A stretch of 64,000 nucleotides of DNA from Elusimicrobia bacterium GWD2_63_28 (GCA_001799895.1 MGUI01000074.1:62001-126000); one strand, 5' to 3'; counted from the stretch's first letter, positions 6,827 through 14,524 are shown. Numbers and translations are program-made. The notes: generated from the letters alone by a model not told the origin.

Positions 6827-7557
6827 TTGCGGAGAGTCTCCAGCTTGGACATATAGCCAGTGGTAAAGACCTCGTCCTTGAACTGGCGGGCTTTCACCTG
6901 GGAATAGATCATCAGCGACTTGTAGCCCTTGTAGAGCGGGCTGTGCGTCTCTATCACCGACGGACGGCTGAAACCGCCGCCGAAATCCTTCACTTCCTTG
7001 AACTCCAGCGTCTTTATCAGCATGCCGCTGGCCGAATAGCACTCTATCTTCTCCAGCGTCTCGTCGGGCTTGGCCCACATCTTCAGGCTGTCGTAGGCCA
7101 CGGCCTTGGTCTTGGCCTTGAGCCCGAGCAGGTAGCCGCCGGCCGACTGCGAGGCCGACTTCACGGCATATTCGGCCGCGTAATCCACCTGCATGATGTC
7201 GGCGTTGTTGAACACGCCGCCGGTGACAGACTGCAGGCTGGTAATGCGCATTGGCCGGCCCACGTTGGGGATGTAGAGCCACATATTGTCGCCCAGGCGC
7301 AGGGTGCTGCGGCCTTTCTCGCTGGCCGGCGCCAGGTAGAGCATGGCCATGGAATCCCGGCCCTTCTTGGCCGTGTAGAAGACGAACTCCTTCTTCTTGC
7401 CGTCGGGCTCTATGTTGACCAGTTTGCGGTAGGCCTCGTAGCTGGGCGGCATCAGGCTGGCGTCTATGCGCTTGAGCAGGGCCTCGCCGTCGAGGGCTGC
7501 GGCCGGCAGGGCGGCGGCCAGCAGGGCCAGGGCCAGAACGGGTTTAAGAATTTTCAT
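6823..7557 (-). CDS. LolA-like outer-membrane lipoprotein-sorting family protein
   Basis: A 244-residue secreted protein with a clear signal peptide (about residues 1-21, ending PAAALDG). The mature part matches the 'outer membrane lipoprotein-sorting protein' (LolA-like) family: early LLKRIDASLMPPSYEAY, a central RLGDNMWLYIPNVGRPMRI strand region and a late PSVIETHSPLYKGYKS segment. LolA-type proteins are half-barrel periplasmic carriers of lipidated or hydrophobic cargo. Here it follows an FtsX-like permease and its ATPase and precedes a beta-barrel, so the four genes could form an inner-to-outer-membrane lipid or lipoprotein conveyor. The cargo is unknown. Confidence 0.85.
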   Translation of the reverse strand: MKILKPVLALALLAAALPAAALDGEALLKRIDASLMPPSYEAYRKLVNIEPDGKKKEFVFYTAKKGRDSMAMLYLAPASEKGRSTLRLGDNMWLYIPNVGRPMRITSLQSVTGGVFNNADIMQVDYAAEYAVKSASQSAGGYLLGLKAKTKAVAYDSLKMWAKPDETLEKIECYSASGMLIKTLEFKEVKDFGGGFSRPSVIETHSPLYKGYKSLMIYSQVKARQFKDEVFTTGYMSKLETLRK

Positions 7558-7567
7558 GGTTTTTCCC

Positions 7568-8863
7568 TTATACGTGCCGCAAAGCTTCCACTGGCTCCAT
7601 GCGCGAGGCCTTGAGCGCCGGCTGCAGGCTGGCCAGCCCGGAGATGACCAGCACCACTCCGATCGCCAGGGCTATCTCGCCCAACGCCACCGCCGGCGAA
7701 AGCACCAGGTCCATGTTGCCGAAGGTGAATTTAATTTTCAGGGCCTTGATCAGCAGCAGGAGGCCGGCGCCCGCGGCGCCGCCGATAAGGCCGCTGAGCA
7801 GCCCCAGCGACAGGCCTTCGGCCAGGAACAGCGCCAGTATTTTATTCGGCGGCGTGCCGATGGAGGCCATGGTGCCTATTTCCCCTATGCGCTCATAGAC
7901 CGACATCATCATGACATTCAGCACGCTGACCAGCACTATGAAGACCAGCACCAGCCGCACTACCATGATGAGCAGTGTCACCATTTTGGCTATGCTCGAG
8001 AAAGGCGAGAGGTCCTCCCAGGTATGCACCTCCAGCCCCGCCTTGGCGCCGCGCCCCGGCTGAGCGCCGGGCTTCGGCTCCGCTCCCGCCGCCTGGCCCG
8101 CGCCCGCCAGGGCGGCCAGCTCTTTCTTTATGGAAGCTGCCGCGCCGGGCAGCCGGTCGAAATCCTTCAACCGCACGGCCACCTCGGTCACCTCTTCGCC
8201 CTCTATGCGCAGGAGCGTCCGGGCGTCGTCTATGTGTATGTAGCCGTCCTTGCCCTGCGGGCCCATGATATTCTCGGAAATGCCCGAGAGGCGAAAGCTC
8301 AGGCCGTTCACCGAACCGTCCTTGTTGTTGGCCACCAGCACCACCTCGTCGCCCACCTTGAAGCCGAGGCCGGCGGCTATGTTCTGCGGCAGCACTATGG
8401 CGCCGGGCTTCACGAAGGCGGCGGGTCCGGCTTCGCCTTCTTTAATGCGGCCCGGCAGATCGGGGCAGACGGCGCTCTCGCGCTCCGGCTTCACCGCCGT
8501 CAGGCGCATATTGGTGGTGCTCGCGAAATTGCTGATCATGGCGCCGAAGCGGATGCGCTCGGAGTAGGACCCGACTTCGGGATGGGAGTCCAGGGTCTTA
8601 CGCAGCCCCTCCAACCCCTTGTCGCCGATGACGAGGTCCAGCGGCAGGTTGTCCATGGAACCGATATAGCCTTTCTTATGGACCTGCAGGTGGCCGAGGT
8701 TGGAATTGGTGATGATGCCAATGACCTCGCTCCGGAAGGAATTACCCACGCCGCCGAAGACTATCACCAGCGTCACGCCCAGCGCGATGAGCGAGGAGGT
8801 GAGCAGGGTGCGGCGCGTGTAGCGCAGCAGGTTGCGGAAAGCGATCTTGAAAATATTCTTCAT
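7568..8863 (-). CDS. FtsX-like ABC transporter permease (LolC/E type)
   Basis: A 431-residue inner-membrane permease. One N-terminal transmembrane helix (about residues 20-42) is followed by a large periplasmic domain (about 43-275) and three C-terminal helices with the FtsX signature (YERIGEIGTMASIGTPPNKILALFLAEG near residues 320-350). This is the LolC/LolE/MacB topology, used for mechanotransmission rather than classical membrane transport. A Pro/Gly/Ala-rich linker lies in the periplasmic part (about residues 250-275). The ATG at 8863 shares one base with the ATPase stop (TAATG). It should pair with the ATPase at 8863-9546 and hand cargo to the LolA-like protein. Confidence 0.9.
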   Translation of the reverse strand: MKNIFKIAFRNLLRYTRRTLLTSSLIALGVTLVIVFGGVGNSFRSEVIGIITNSNLGHLQVHKKGYIGSMDNLPLDLVIGDKGLEGLRKTLDSHPEVGSYSERIRFGAMISNFASTTNMRLTAVKPERESAVCPDLPGRIKEGEAGPAAFVKPGAIVLPQNIAAGLGFKVGDEVVLVANNKDGSVNGLSFRLSGISENIMGPQGKDGYIHIDDARTLLRIEGEEVTEVAVRLKDFDRLPGAAASIKKELAALAGAGQAAGAEPKPGAQPGRGAKAGLEVHTWEDLSPFSSIAKMVTLLIMVVRLVLVFIVLVSVLNVMMMSVYERIGEIGTMASIGTPPNKILALFLAEGLSLGLLSGLIGGAAGAGLLLLIKALKIKFTFGNMDLVLSPAVALGEIALAIGVVLVISGLASLQPALKASRMEPVEALRHV

Positions 8864-9546
8864 TATTTGATCCCCGCGCTCAACAACCCGTCTTCGATGG
8901 TATATATCTGCTCGGCCTCGCCCACCACCTTCTGGTCGTGCGTGGCGAAGATGAAGGTGGTGTCGAGTTCCTTCTTCATCGCGTGCATGAGGCCTATCAC
9001 TTTGTAGGCGGTGTCGTGGTCCAGGTTGGCGGTGGGTTCGTCGGCCAGCACCAGCTTGGGGCGCGCGGCCAAGGCGCGGGCCACGGCCACGCGCTGCTTC
9101 TGCCCTCCGGAGATCTGACCGGGATACTTGCGGGCCTGGTCGGCCATGCCCACTTTCTCGAGCATCTCCTCCACGCGGCGGCGGCGCTCGGCCGGCGGCA
9201 GTTCCTGCACCATCAGCAGCGGGAACTCCACGTTCTCGTAGACGGTGAGCACCGGGATAAGGTTGAAATTCTGGAAGATGAAACCGATATTCTCCCCGCG
9301 GAACTTCGCCGAGGCGCGGCGGTCCAGCGAGCTGATCTCGGTGCCGGCCACGGTGACACGGCCGGAGGTGGGGCGGTCCAGCCCGCCCAAAAGGTTGAGC
9401 AGCGTGGTCTTGCCCGAGCCAGACGGGCCGATGAAGGAAATGAATTTCCCCGGCTCTATGGCCAGGCTTATGCCTTTCAGGGCCGGGGTGGCTATTTCGC
9501 CGGTGATATAGTCTTTCTTTATGTTCTCCAGCGTAACAAGGGACAT
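8863..9546 (-). CDS. ABC transporter ATP-binding protein (LolD/MacB-like)
   Basis: A 227-residue cytoplasmic ATPase with Walker A GPSGSGKTT (residues 40-48), Q-loop FIFQNFNLIP, signature SGGQKQR, Walker B LVLADEPTANLD and the switch His in FATHDQK. The FNLIP Q-loop and 'DEPTANLD' are typical of the LolD/MacB/FtsE branch. It powers the FtsX-like permease immediately downstream. A small hairpin (9563-9581) and an AAAGGAG ribosome site precede the ATG. Confidence 0.93.
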   Translation of the reverse strand: MSLVTLENIKKDYITGEIATPALKGISLAIEPGKFISFIGPSGSGKTTLLNLLGGLDRPTSGRVTVAGTEISSLDRRASAKFRGENIGFIFQNFNLIPVLTVYENVEFPLLMVQELPPAERRRRVEEMLEKVGMADQARKYPGQISGGQKQRVAVARALAARPKLVLADEPTANLDHDTAYKVIGLMHAMKKELDTTFIFATHDQKVVGEAEQIYTIEDGLLSAGIK

Positions 9547-9562
9547 GGGCGCTCCTTTTTAT

Positions 9563-9581
9563 CCGCATCTATTGGATGCGG
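9563..9581 (-). other. Leader hairpin upstream of the ABC ATPase gene
   Basis: A 7-bp perfect stem CCGCATC/GATGCGG with a 5-base loop, ending 17 bases before the ATPase start and just 5' of its ribosome site on the minus strand. No T-tract follows it, so it does not look like a terminator. It may stabilise the operon mRNA or bound the ribosome site. Confidence 0.4.
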
Positions 9582-9627
9582 CGCCGGCGCGAAAGTTTCA
9601 GGCCGGATGGGCTCCTGCGGCATTCTG

Positions 9628-10053
9628 TCAGTCTTTAAGGAAGATATTTTTGAGAAATTTGGCTTCGGCCTGCACCTTCACCTGACCGTCCTGCAGCAGT
9701 TCCGCCTTCATGACGTACAGGGGCGACATATCCTTTTCCAGCCTGGCCGTCACCTCGGCCGCGCGGCCTATCAGCACCGGCGCCTTATACTTAAGGTTGA
9801 ACTCGGCGGTGAGGGCCGCTATGCCCCTGGTAAACAGGCAGTTGGTCATGGCGCTGTCTATCATCAGCGCGGCAATGCCGCCGTGCAGGAAACCGTCGTA
9901 CCCCGATATCTCCTTACGGCAGAACACCGCCGCCCGCACCGAACCGTCGGGCTGCGCGATGAATTTAAGTTTTAATCCAACCGGGTTATCCGGACCGCAA
10001 GCCACGCAGCCGGCATGCGACCTGTGCCCCGACGGCTTTTTTTTATTTTCCAT
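9628..10053 (-). CDS. PaaI/YbgC-like hotdog-fold thioesterase
   Basis: A 141-residue hotdog-fold protein, likely hydrolysing an acyl-CoA or acyl-ACP thioester. The family pattern CxxCGxxNPxGLxLxF appears at the N-terminus (CVACGPDNPVGLKLKF, about residues 16-31), followed by the central helix motif GFLHGGIAALMIDSAM (about 54-69), in which HGG and Asp belong to the catalytic surface. The N-terminal CxxC form is typical of 'PaaI family thioesterases' in anaerobes. It overlaps the 3' end of the UPF0251 gene by 11 bases, so the two are cotranscribed. The substrate is unknown. Confidence 0.88.
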   Translation of the reverse strand: MENKKKPSGHRSHAGCVACGPDNPVGLKLKFIAQPDGSVRAAVFCRKEISGYDGFLHGGIAALMIDSAMTNCLFTRGIAALTAEFNLKYKAPVLIGRAAEVTARLEKDMSPLYVMKAELLQDGQVKVQAEAKFLKNIFLKD

Positions 10054-10336
10054 ATTTCTTTCCGCCTACTATTTTAAGAGCCTTGCCGTTCACTACGGCG
10101 TCGGCCAGTTTTCGCCTGGCGGCCGCCAGTATCAAACCGAAGGTCTGCCTGGAAACCTTCATCGCCGCCGCCCCGGAGGCCTGGTCGCGCGCGTCCAGGT
10201 CGCTGTGCTTGACCGCCTGGAACTCGTCCAGCCGCAGTGTTACGGTTTCCAGTTCGCAAAGAGGCACCGCCCGGGGTTTAAAATAGCTGACAGCGGGCTC
10301 CGCGGAGAGTTTTCTGCTCTTGAAAGGTCTGGACAT
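10043..10336 (-). CDS. UPF0251 (DUF134) DNA-binding protein
   Basis: A 97-residue member of the DUF134/UPF0251 family of predicted helix-turn-helix regulators. The family start pattern (M-x-RP then YFKPxxVPLxELExVxLxxDEF) and the helix-turn-helix MKVSRQTFGLILAAARRKLADAVVNGKAL (given by position, about residues 52-80) are present; the usual N-terminal Cys motif is largely lost. I chose the ATG at 10336 because it gives the family N-terminus. A 26-bp palindrome abuts this start, leaving no ribosome site, and an in-frame ATG at 10348 lies inside the palindrome. UPF0251 genes often travel with NifX-like and DUF5320 genes, which are present at 3759-4422. Autoregulation is likely. Confidence 0.85.
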   Translation of the reverse strand: MSRPFKSRKLSAEPAVSYFKPRAVPLCELETVTLRLDEFQAVKHSDLDARDQASGAAAMKVSRQTFGLILAAARRKLADAVVNGKALKIVGGKKYGK

Positions 10337-10361
10337 GGTTATTGGCATATGCCAATAACCA
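10336..10361 (-). promoter_or_regulatory. 26-bp perfect palindrome at the UPF0251 gene start
   Basis: A perfect inverted repeat with 13-base arms (arm TGGTTATTGGCAT), centred between 10348 and 10349. It spans from the -10 box to the first base of the start codon, so a protein bound here would cover the transcription start. The obvious candidate ligand is the UPF0251 protein itself. Confidence 0.75.
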
Positions 10362-10362
10362 C

Positions 10363-10391
10363 ATAGTAACAACATCTGACCGGCAAGTCAA
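10363..10391 (-). promoter_or_regulatory. Promoter of the UPF0251-PaaI unit
   Basis: On the minus strand, TTGACT (10386-10391) and TACTAT (10363-10368) with a 17-bp spacer. The -10 box is one base from the palindrome. The -35 overlaps the last codons of the upstream membrane/NTPase gene, showing that UPF0251 has its own promoter. Confidence 0.65.
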
Positions 10392-12046
10392 AGAGCCGGG
10401 GTAGAGGCGGTCAGGGCCTCCAGCGCGGCGGCCGGAGCTATCTTTCCGGTCTTCCAGACCGCGGAGGGCCTGAGGCGCCAGCGGGCCATGACTTTTTCCA
10501 ACAGGTAGTCGCGCACCGCCAGCACCGCCGGCGGCCCGCCGGCGCCCAGCACTTCCGAGAGCTGCGGGGCCCAACCGCCGCCCTCCAGCTCCAGGAAGCC
10601 GACCTCGTCGATGAAAACAGCGTCGGCCCCGGCCAGCGCCCCGGCGGAAAGCGCAGCGCGGCCCGCGGCCAGCCCGTCATCGTAAAATCTGAACTCCCCG
10701 GCGCGCACTGTCCCGCCGGGTTCGCGGCGGCAGAGCGGCTGCCTGGCGCCGTCGGCCAGGTTCACAAGATCAAAGCCGGAGCGCACGCCGTTCTCCCAAA
10801 GCCCCGCCGCGCAGATCCCGCCCGGTTTTTTTCCTGCCGCGCGCAGCAGCCGGGCCAGTTCCGCCACTAGTTCGCTTTTGCCCGACCCGTGGCCGCCGGT
10901 TATCAGGAAGACTTGCCGCCGGGTCCGCTCCAGCAGGTGCGGGGCAAGAGCCACGGCCGCGCCCAGGGCGGCCAGTGGGCGCCTGAAGAATTCCTTGCCG
11001 CGGGGCAGGCCGGCCAGCACGCCCGGCAGGGACGCAAAAGCGTATTCCAGGGTATCAAAGAAGATTTTACCGAAGACGCGCTCGACCAGGCGCCGGATAA
11101 CCGGGTTCAGCAGTTCTTCGCCAATAGCCGCGAAGCCCATTGTAAGCAGGAAAGCGCGCAGCGCCATATACAGGCCCGCCCCGGCGCTGCCCAGCACCAG
11201 GCCGGCGGTCACGGAAGCCGCCAGCACCCCGGTCCAGAGGCCGGCCCTCTTTATCAGCCCGGCGGCACGCGGATATAACGTAACGCAGATACAGGCGTAG
11301 ATGCCGGCCAGGCCTGCCAGCGACCACGGGTCCAGCCGGCGCCCGGCAGCCATCACGGCCGCTACGAAGATCGCATGAGCCGCCAGCGCCCAGGGAGAAT
11401 ATGAGCGGCATTCCCCTGCCGCCGCGGGAGGCCGCTTCACCGAATGCCTGCCCGCTTCACTGGCCGGCGCCAGTTTTGTTGCTCCCGCCGCCAGCCCGGC
11501 CAGCGCGGCCGCGCCGCCGGCCAGGAAATACAAGCCCGCGGCGGCCGCCAGCGGGGTCCAGTCCCCGGCGCCGGAAAACCCGATACCCCGCAGCCACTCC
11601 ACCCCGCGCAGGTAAACTCCTACCGTATCGGGACCGTAAACCATGAAAAGCCGCAGCAACTTATAGCCCAGCGTGCCGCACATGGCCAAGCCGCCGGCCA
11701 GGACATAGCCAGCCGGGTTCGCCCCCAGCAGTCGTACCCCGGCCTCCGCCAGGAAACCCTCGGCGGAGATGGCGAACATGGGGCCGAAGATGACGGCGCT
11801 GGGAGAAACGGACTTCATGGCGGCGCAGACCAGCCCGGCGCGCCAGAGCAGGCCCCTCTCCGGCCAGAGCCGGTGCCCGGCTATCATTATGGCTATGCCC
11901 ACGGCTGTCAGGAATTCGCCAGAGAAGGGAATATGCGCGTTATGCAAAAAACTGCCCAGCAGTATTTCCGAGGCCGCCCAGAGGCTGCCCAGCACGGCCG
12001 CTTTCCGCCAGACGAGGGCGCTGTCTTTCCCGCCGTTATTTTTCAC
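10388..12046 (-). CDS. Polytopic membrane protein (ECF S/T-like) fused to THEP1-like NTPase
   Basis: A 552-residue fusion. Residues 1-370 contain many hydrophobic helices: an N-terminal block (SEILLGSFLHNAHIPFSGEF, AMKSVSPSAVIFGPM) that looks like a substrate-binding S-type membrane component, a variable linker near 200-220, then a second block (MALRAFLLTMGFAAIGEELL followed by an amphipathic segment) resembling EcfT coupling helices. From about 375 a soluble domain starts FLITGGHGSGKSE (Walker A, about 382-389), with VFIDEVGFLE as Walker B, the pattern of THEP1-like nucleoside-triphosphatases. The start is GTG at 12046, one base after the TonB receptor stop. Context (NikR, TonB receptor) suggests uptake of a metal or metal complex across the inner membrane; ECF homology is my inference. 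Confidence 0.6.
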   Translation of the reverse strand: MKNNGGKDSALVWRKAAVLGSLWAASEILLGSFLHNAHIPFSGEFLTAVGIAIMIAGHRLWPERGLLWRAGLVCAAMKSVSPSAVIFGPMFAISAEGFLAEAGVRLLGANPAGYVLAGGLAMCGTLGYKLLRLFMVYGPDTVGVYLRGVEWLRGIGFSGAGDWTPLAAAAGLYFLAGGAAALAGLAAGATKLAPASEAGRHSVKRPPAAAGECRSYSPWALAAHAIFVAAVMAAGRRLDPWSLAGLAGIYACICVTLYPRAAGLIKRAGLWTGVLAASVTAGLVLGSAGAGLYMALRAFLLTMGFAAIGEELLNPVIRRLVERVFGKIFFDTLEYAFASLPGVLAGLPRGKEFFRRPLAALGAAVALAPHLLERTRRQVFLITGGHGSGKSELVAELARLLRAAGKKPGGICAAGLWENGVRSGFDLVNLADGARQPLCRREPGGTVRAGEFRFYDDGLAAGRAALSAGALAGADAVFIDEVGFLELEGGGWAPQLSEVLGAGGPPAVLAVRDYLLEKVMARWRLRPSAVWKTGKIAPAAALEALTASTPAL

Positions 12047-12047
12047 G

Positions 12048-14033
12048 CTAAAACCTCGCCTCCAGGGCGGCCGTCACGGTACGGCCGGGAGCCAGTTCAT
12101 CGGATTTTTCCTGGTAGCGCTTGTCGAAAACATTATCCACGGAGAGCCTGACCAGCACGCTCTTCGCAAGGGCGCGCGCGACGGAGGCGGAGAGGTTGTG
12201 GTAACCCCGCACCCAGGCGCTGTGGTTATCCTGGGTGTACTGCCTGGATTTATACAGCCAGGCGAGGGTTATATCCGCCAACACCGTCTTAAGACCGATA
12301 TTGGCCGAAGCCGTATGGCGCGGGGCGTAGGCGAGCGACTTGCCTTCCAGCGCCGCGGCGGCGGCGTACTCTTCTATTTCGCTTTCGGACCAGGCGTAGG
12401 CCGCGCTGGCCGAGAAGGCTCCGGAATAATATTTTAACGGCAGCTCGGCCCCGTATATCCGCACTTCTCCGACGTTGCGGATCTGGGATTCGGTCGCGCT
12501 CAGGCTGGCGGAATACATGAAGCGCCTGCCTACTGTATAGTAAGCGGCGGGTTCCAGGTAAAGCCCGGCCGCCGGATGCAGCTTAAAACCGGTCTCGGCG
12601 GTGTCCACGGTCTCCGGCTTCAGGCCGGGGTTGGCTATGGCGAGTATGGCCCCCTTTTTCAGGGTCAGGCACATATCCTCCAACGACGGCGGCCGGAAAC
12701 CCCTGCCATAAGAAAGATACTGTTCCGCAAGGTCCGAATATTCCCAGGAGACCGCTAATTTAGGGGAAAGATTATCCCAGTAATGGCCGCTTTGCGGACC
12801 GTTGACCAGGCTATAGGCGGCGTTAGAAGGATTATTGAAGTAGCCGCCGAAATAGGAGGCATTGTCGTAGCGCAGCGCGGCCAGAAATTTCAACCTGTCG
12901 CCCGCCAGTTTTTTTTCAGCCTGCGCGTATGGCGCGTACTGGCTGCTGCGGCCGCGGTTTTTGGCGTCATATACTGTCGGGGCCGTGTAATGGTCCGTGG
13001 CGTCCACCGAGCCGAGCTTATAGTCCGCGCCCAGGGTAAGCGTAAAGCCGCCCGGCGCAAGAGAAACAGCGGCCTGCCCCCCGGTGTCCTCGCGCAGGGC
13101 GGCGGTGTCGACGCGGGTATAGCCGCTTTTAGTGGATTCGCCGAGGCGCTCGTAATCCTCAAGCTGGTAATAGGCCTGCGCCTGCCAGGCAAGGCCGCCG
13201 CGGGCGCCGCTCCAGGCGGCGCGCGCCGAATCCGTGGTATAGCGCCGGTGGCTCCCGGCGTTGGCGCGTATGCGGTAGCCTTCGCCGCGCAAGCCCTCGG
13301 TGCGCGAGTATTCGGCGTCCAGGACGCCGGCTTCCTTAAGGTCCAGAGAGCCCTTGGCCGCCGCGCTTTTTTCGCGGAGGTAATTTTTTACGGAGTAAGC
13401 GGTGCGCAGGGCCGCGGGGGTGGAGTTGTACCCGTCGCTGCTGAGGTAGTTCCCGTCGGCCGAGAGCGAGATATCTTTTATTTTTGCGCCGGCGCCGGCA
13501 TTGGTCCTGAAGGTATTGTATGTCCCGTACGAGGCGCCCAGCCGGCAGCCGGAGGGAGTCTTCCTGGTAACGATATTCACTACGCCGGCCGCCGCGTTGG
13601 AGCCGTACAGGGAGGAAGCCGGGCCCTTCACAATTTCAACGCGGTCTATGCTCTCCAGCGCCAGCCGGTTCCAGTTGACGGAGCCCGTCGCGCTGGTGTT
13701 CACCGGCGCCCCGTCGAGCAGGATCAGCGTGCGGGCCTGCTCGCCGGAGGGCAGGCCGCGCAGCGTCAGCGCCGAGGTGTGGGAATAAATGCCGTAAGCC
13801 CTGCTGGTAACCGCGCCCGGCACCAGGCCGGCGAGTTTGTCATTGAGCGCGGCTCCGTGAGCGGTTTCCAGCTGTTCTTTGGTTATTACTTCCACAGAGC
13901 CCGGAGCATCCCCTATCGACCGCATGGTCCGGGCCGGGGTGACGACGGTTATTCCAATTTCTACGGCCATAACGGAGGTGGAAAGAGAAAGCAGCAACCC
14001 CGCCGAAGCGAACATTCGCCCCGCGCGGTTCAT
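12048..14033 (-). CDS. TonB-dependent outer-membrane receptor
   Basis: A 661-residue receptor. A signal peptide (about residues 1-23) is followed by a short TonB-box-like EIGITVV, a plug domain (about 40-150 with GSVEVITKEQLE, LRGLPSGEQARTLILLDGAPVN, VEIVKGPASSLYGSNAAAGVVNIVTRK) and a 22-strand-type barrel ending ALEARF. The plug is of the BtuB/CirA kind. ATG 14033 overlaps the NikR stop (ATGA), fixing the start. It imports a scarce ligand with TonB/ExbBD energy; no tonB or exbBD is in the window. NikR control points to nickel, cobalt or a corrinoid-type chelate, but the ligand is inferred. Confidence 0.92.
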   Translation of the reverse strand: MNRAGRMFASAGLLLSLSTSVMAVEIGITVVTPARTMRSIGDAPGSVEVITKEQLETAHGAALNDKLAGLVPGAVTSRAYGIYSHTSALTLRGLPSGEQARTLILLDGAPVNTSATGSVNWNRLALESIDRVEIVKGPASSLYGSNAAAGVVNIVTRKTPSGCRLGASYGTYNTFRTNAGAGAKIKDISLSADGNYLSSDGYNSTPAALRTAYSVKNYLREKSAAAKGSLDLKEAGVLDAEYSRTEGLRGEGYRIRANAGSHRRYTTDSARAAWSGARGGLAWQAQAYYQLEDYERLGESTKSGYTRVDTAALREDTGGQAAVSLAPGGFTLTLGADYKLGSVDATDHYTAPTVYDAKNRGRSSQYAPYAQAEKKLAGDRLKFLAALRYDNASYFGGYFNNPSNAAYSLVNGPQSGHYWDNLSPKLAVSWEYSDLAEQYLSYGRGFRPPSLEDMCLTLKKGAILAIANPGLKPETVDTAETGFKLHPAAGLYLEPAAYYTVGRRFMYSASLSATESQIRNVGEVRIYGAELPLKYYSGAFSASAAYAWSESEIEEYAAAAALEGKSLAYAPRHTASANIGLKTVLADITLAWLYKSRQYTQDNHSAWVRGYHNLSASVARALAKSVLVRLSVDNVFDKRYQEKSDELAPGRTVTAALEARF

Positions 14034-14440
14034 AAAGGGGATATTATGGAGAAGGAGCCGTGCGTGACGCCCTTCAGGGCGCGCAGGGCGTCGGCCAGGC
14101 GCTGCAGTTCGGCCGGGCGGCCGGTGACCGTTGCGGTGCACAGCGTCTTGCCGCCGCGCAGCGGGTGAGACTGCACCGAGAGCACGCTTTTGGCGTGCGC
14201 GCCCACCAGTTTTTCCACGCCGCGGCCGGGGCGGCTGTCGGCCGGGTCGTAGACTATGGAAATGGTGCCGGCGCAGTCGCGGCCGCCCTTCCATTCTTTT
14301 TTCACCAGGGCCCGGCGGATAAAGTCGGCCATGGCCTGCGAGCGGCTGGGGTAGCCGCGCTCGGCGGAGATCTCGTCCAGGCGGGCGAGCAGGCCTTGCT
14401 CCAGGCAGACGGTGAAGCGGTCGAGGGGGGCGTTTTTCAT
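14030..14440 (-). CDS. nikR: NikR-family ribbon-helix-helix metalloregulator (altered nickel site)
   Basis: A 136-residue protein with an N-terminal ribbon-helix-helix domain (RFTVCLEQGLLARLDEI, then YPSRSQAMADFIRRAL) and a C-terminal ACT-like metal domain. Numbered from the ATG at 14440, residues aligning with the nickel site are H82, Q90, H92 and C101. The LHVH motif of E. coli NikR is replaced by VQSH, so one His ligand is Gln, and the spacing to the cysteine is three longer. It may sense another metal or bind nickel differently. I chose 14440 over the ATG at 14446 because the -10 box lies only three bases from 14446. It leads the TonB receptor/NTPase operon. Confidence 0.8.
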   Translation of the reverse strand: MKNAPLDRFTVCLEQGLLARLDEISAERGYPSRSQAMADFIRRALVKKEWKGGRDCAGTISIVYDPADSRPGRGVEKLVGAHAKSVLSVQSHPLRGGKTLCTATVTGRPAELQRLADALRALKGVTHGSFSIISPL

Positions 14441-14470
14441 ATTCATACTATTTTACATAATAATATGAAT
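14441..14470 (-). promoter_or_regulatory. Candidate NikR operator
   Basis: An inverted repeat ATTCATA-N16-TATGAAT (14441-14447 and 14464-14470). The 16-base spacer equals that of the E. coli NikR site (GTATGA-N16-TCATAC), but the half-sites are in inverted order. It brackets the -10 box of nikR, so autoregulation of the nikR-receptor operon is likely. Confidence 0.55.
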
Positions 14471-14477
14471 AAGACAA
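14450..14477 (-). promoter_or_regulatory. Promoter of the nikR operon
   Basis: On the minus strand, TTGTCT (14472-14477) and TAAAAT (14450-14455) with a 16-bp spacer. The start codon at 14440 lies nine bases after the -10 box and no ribosome site is visible, so the mRNA is probably leaderless or nearly so. Confidence 0.5.
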
Positions 14478-14484
14478 TTAAAAA

Positions 14485-14504
14485 GGGGCGGCCGGAGCCG
14501 CCCC
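14485..14504 (-). terminator. Rho-independent terminator of the sulfur operon
   Basis: An 8-bp GC-only stem (14485-14492 with 14497-14504), loop of 4. On the minus strand it is followed by TTTTTAATTG. It lies 20 bases after the FadL-family stop and separates this operon from the nikR promoter. Confidence 0.85.
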
Positions 14505-14524
14505 TCTTATTCCCACCGGGTTCT

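Noticed and set aside
6827..7282. N-terminal extension of the barrel protein
   Set aside because: Arg-rich shadow of the LolA-like gene; a signal peptide begins at the GTG at 6826.
7466..9007. A 513-codon plus-strand frame across the FtsX permease gene
   Set aside because: His/Arg/Gly-rich antisense shadow; the minus-strand permease and ATPase have complete family motifs and coupled starts.
12783..14168. A 461-codon plus-strand frame opposite the TonB receptor
   Set aside because: Antisense shadow with low-complexity composition; the receptor frame is well supported.
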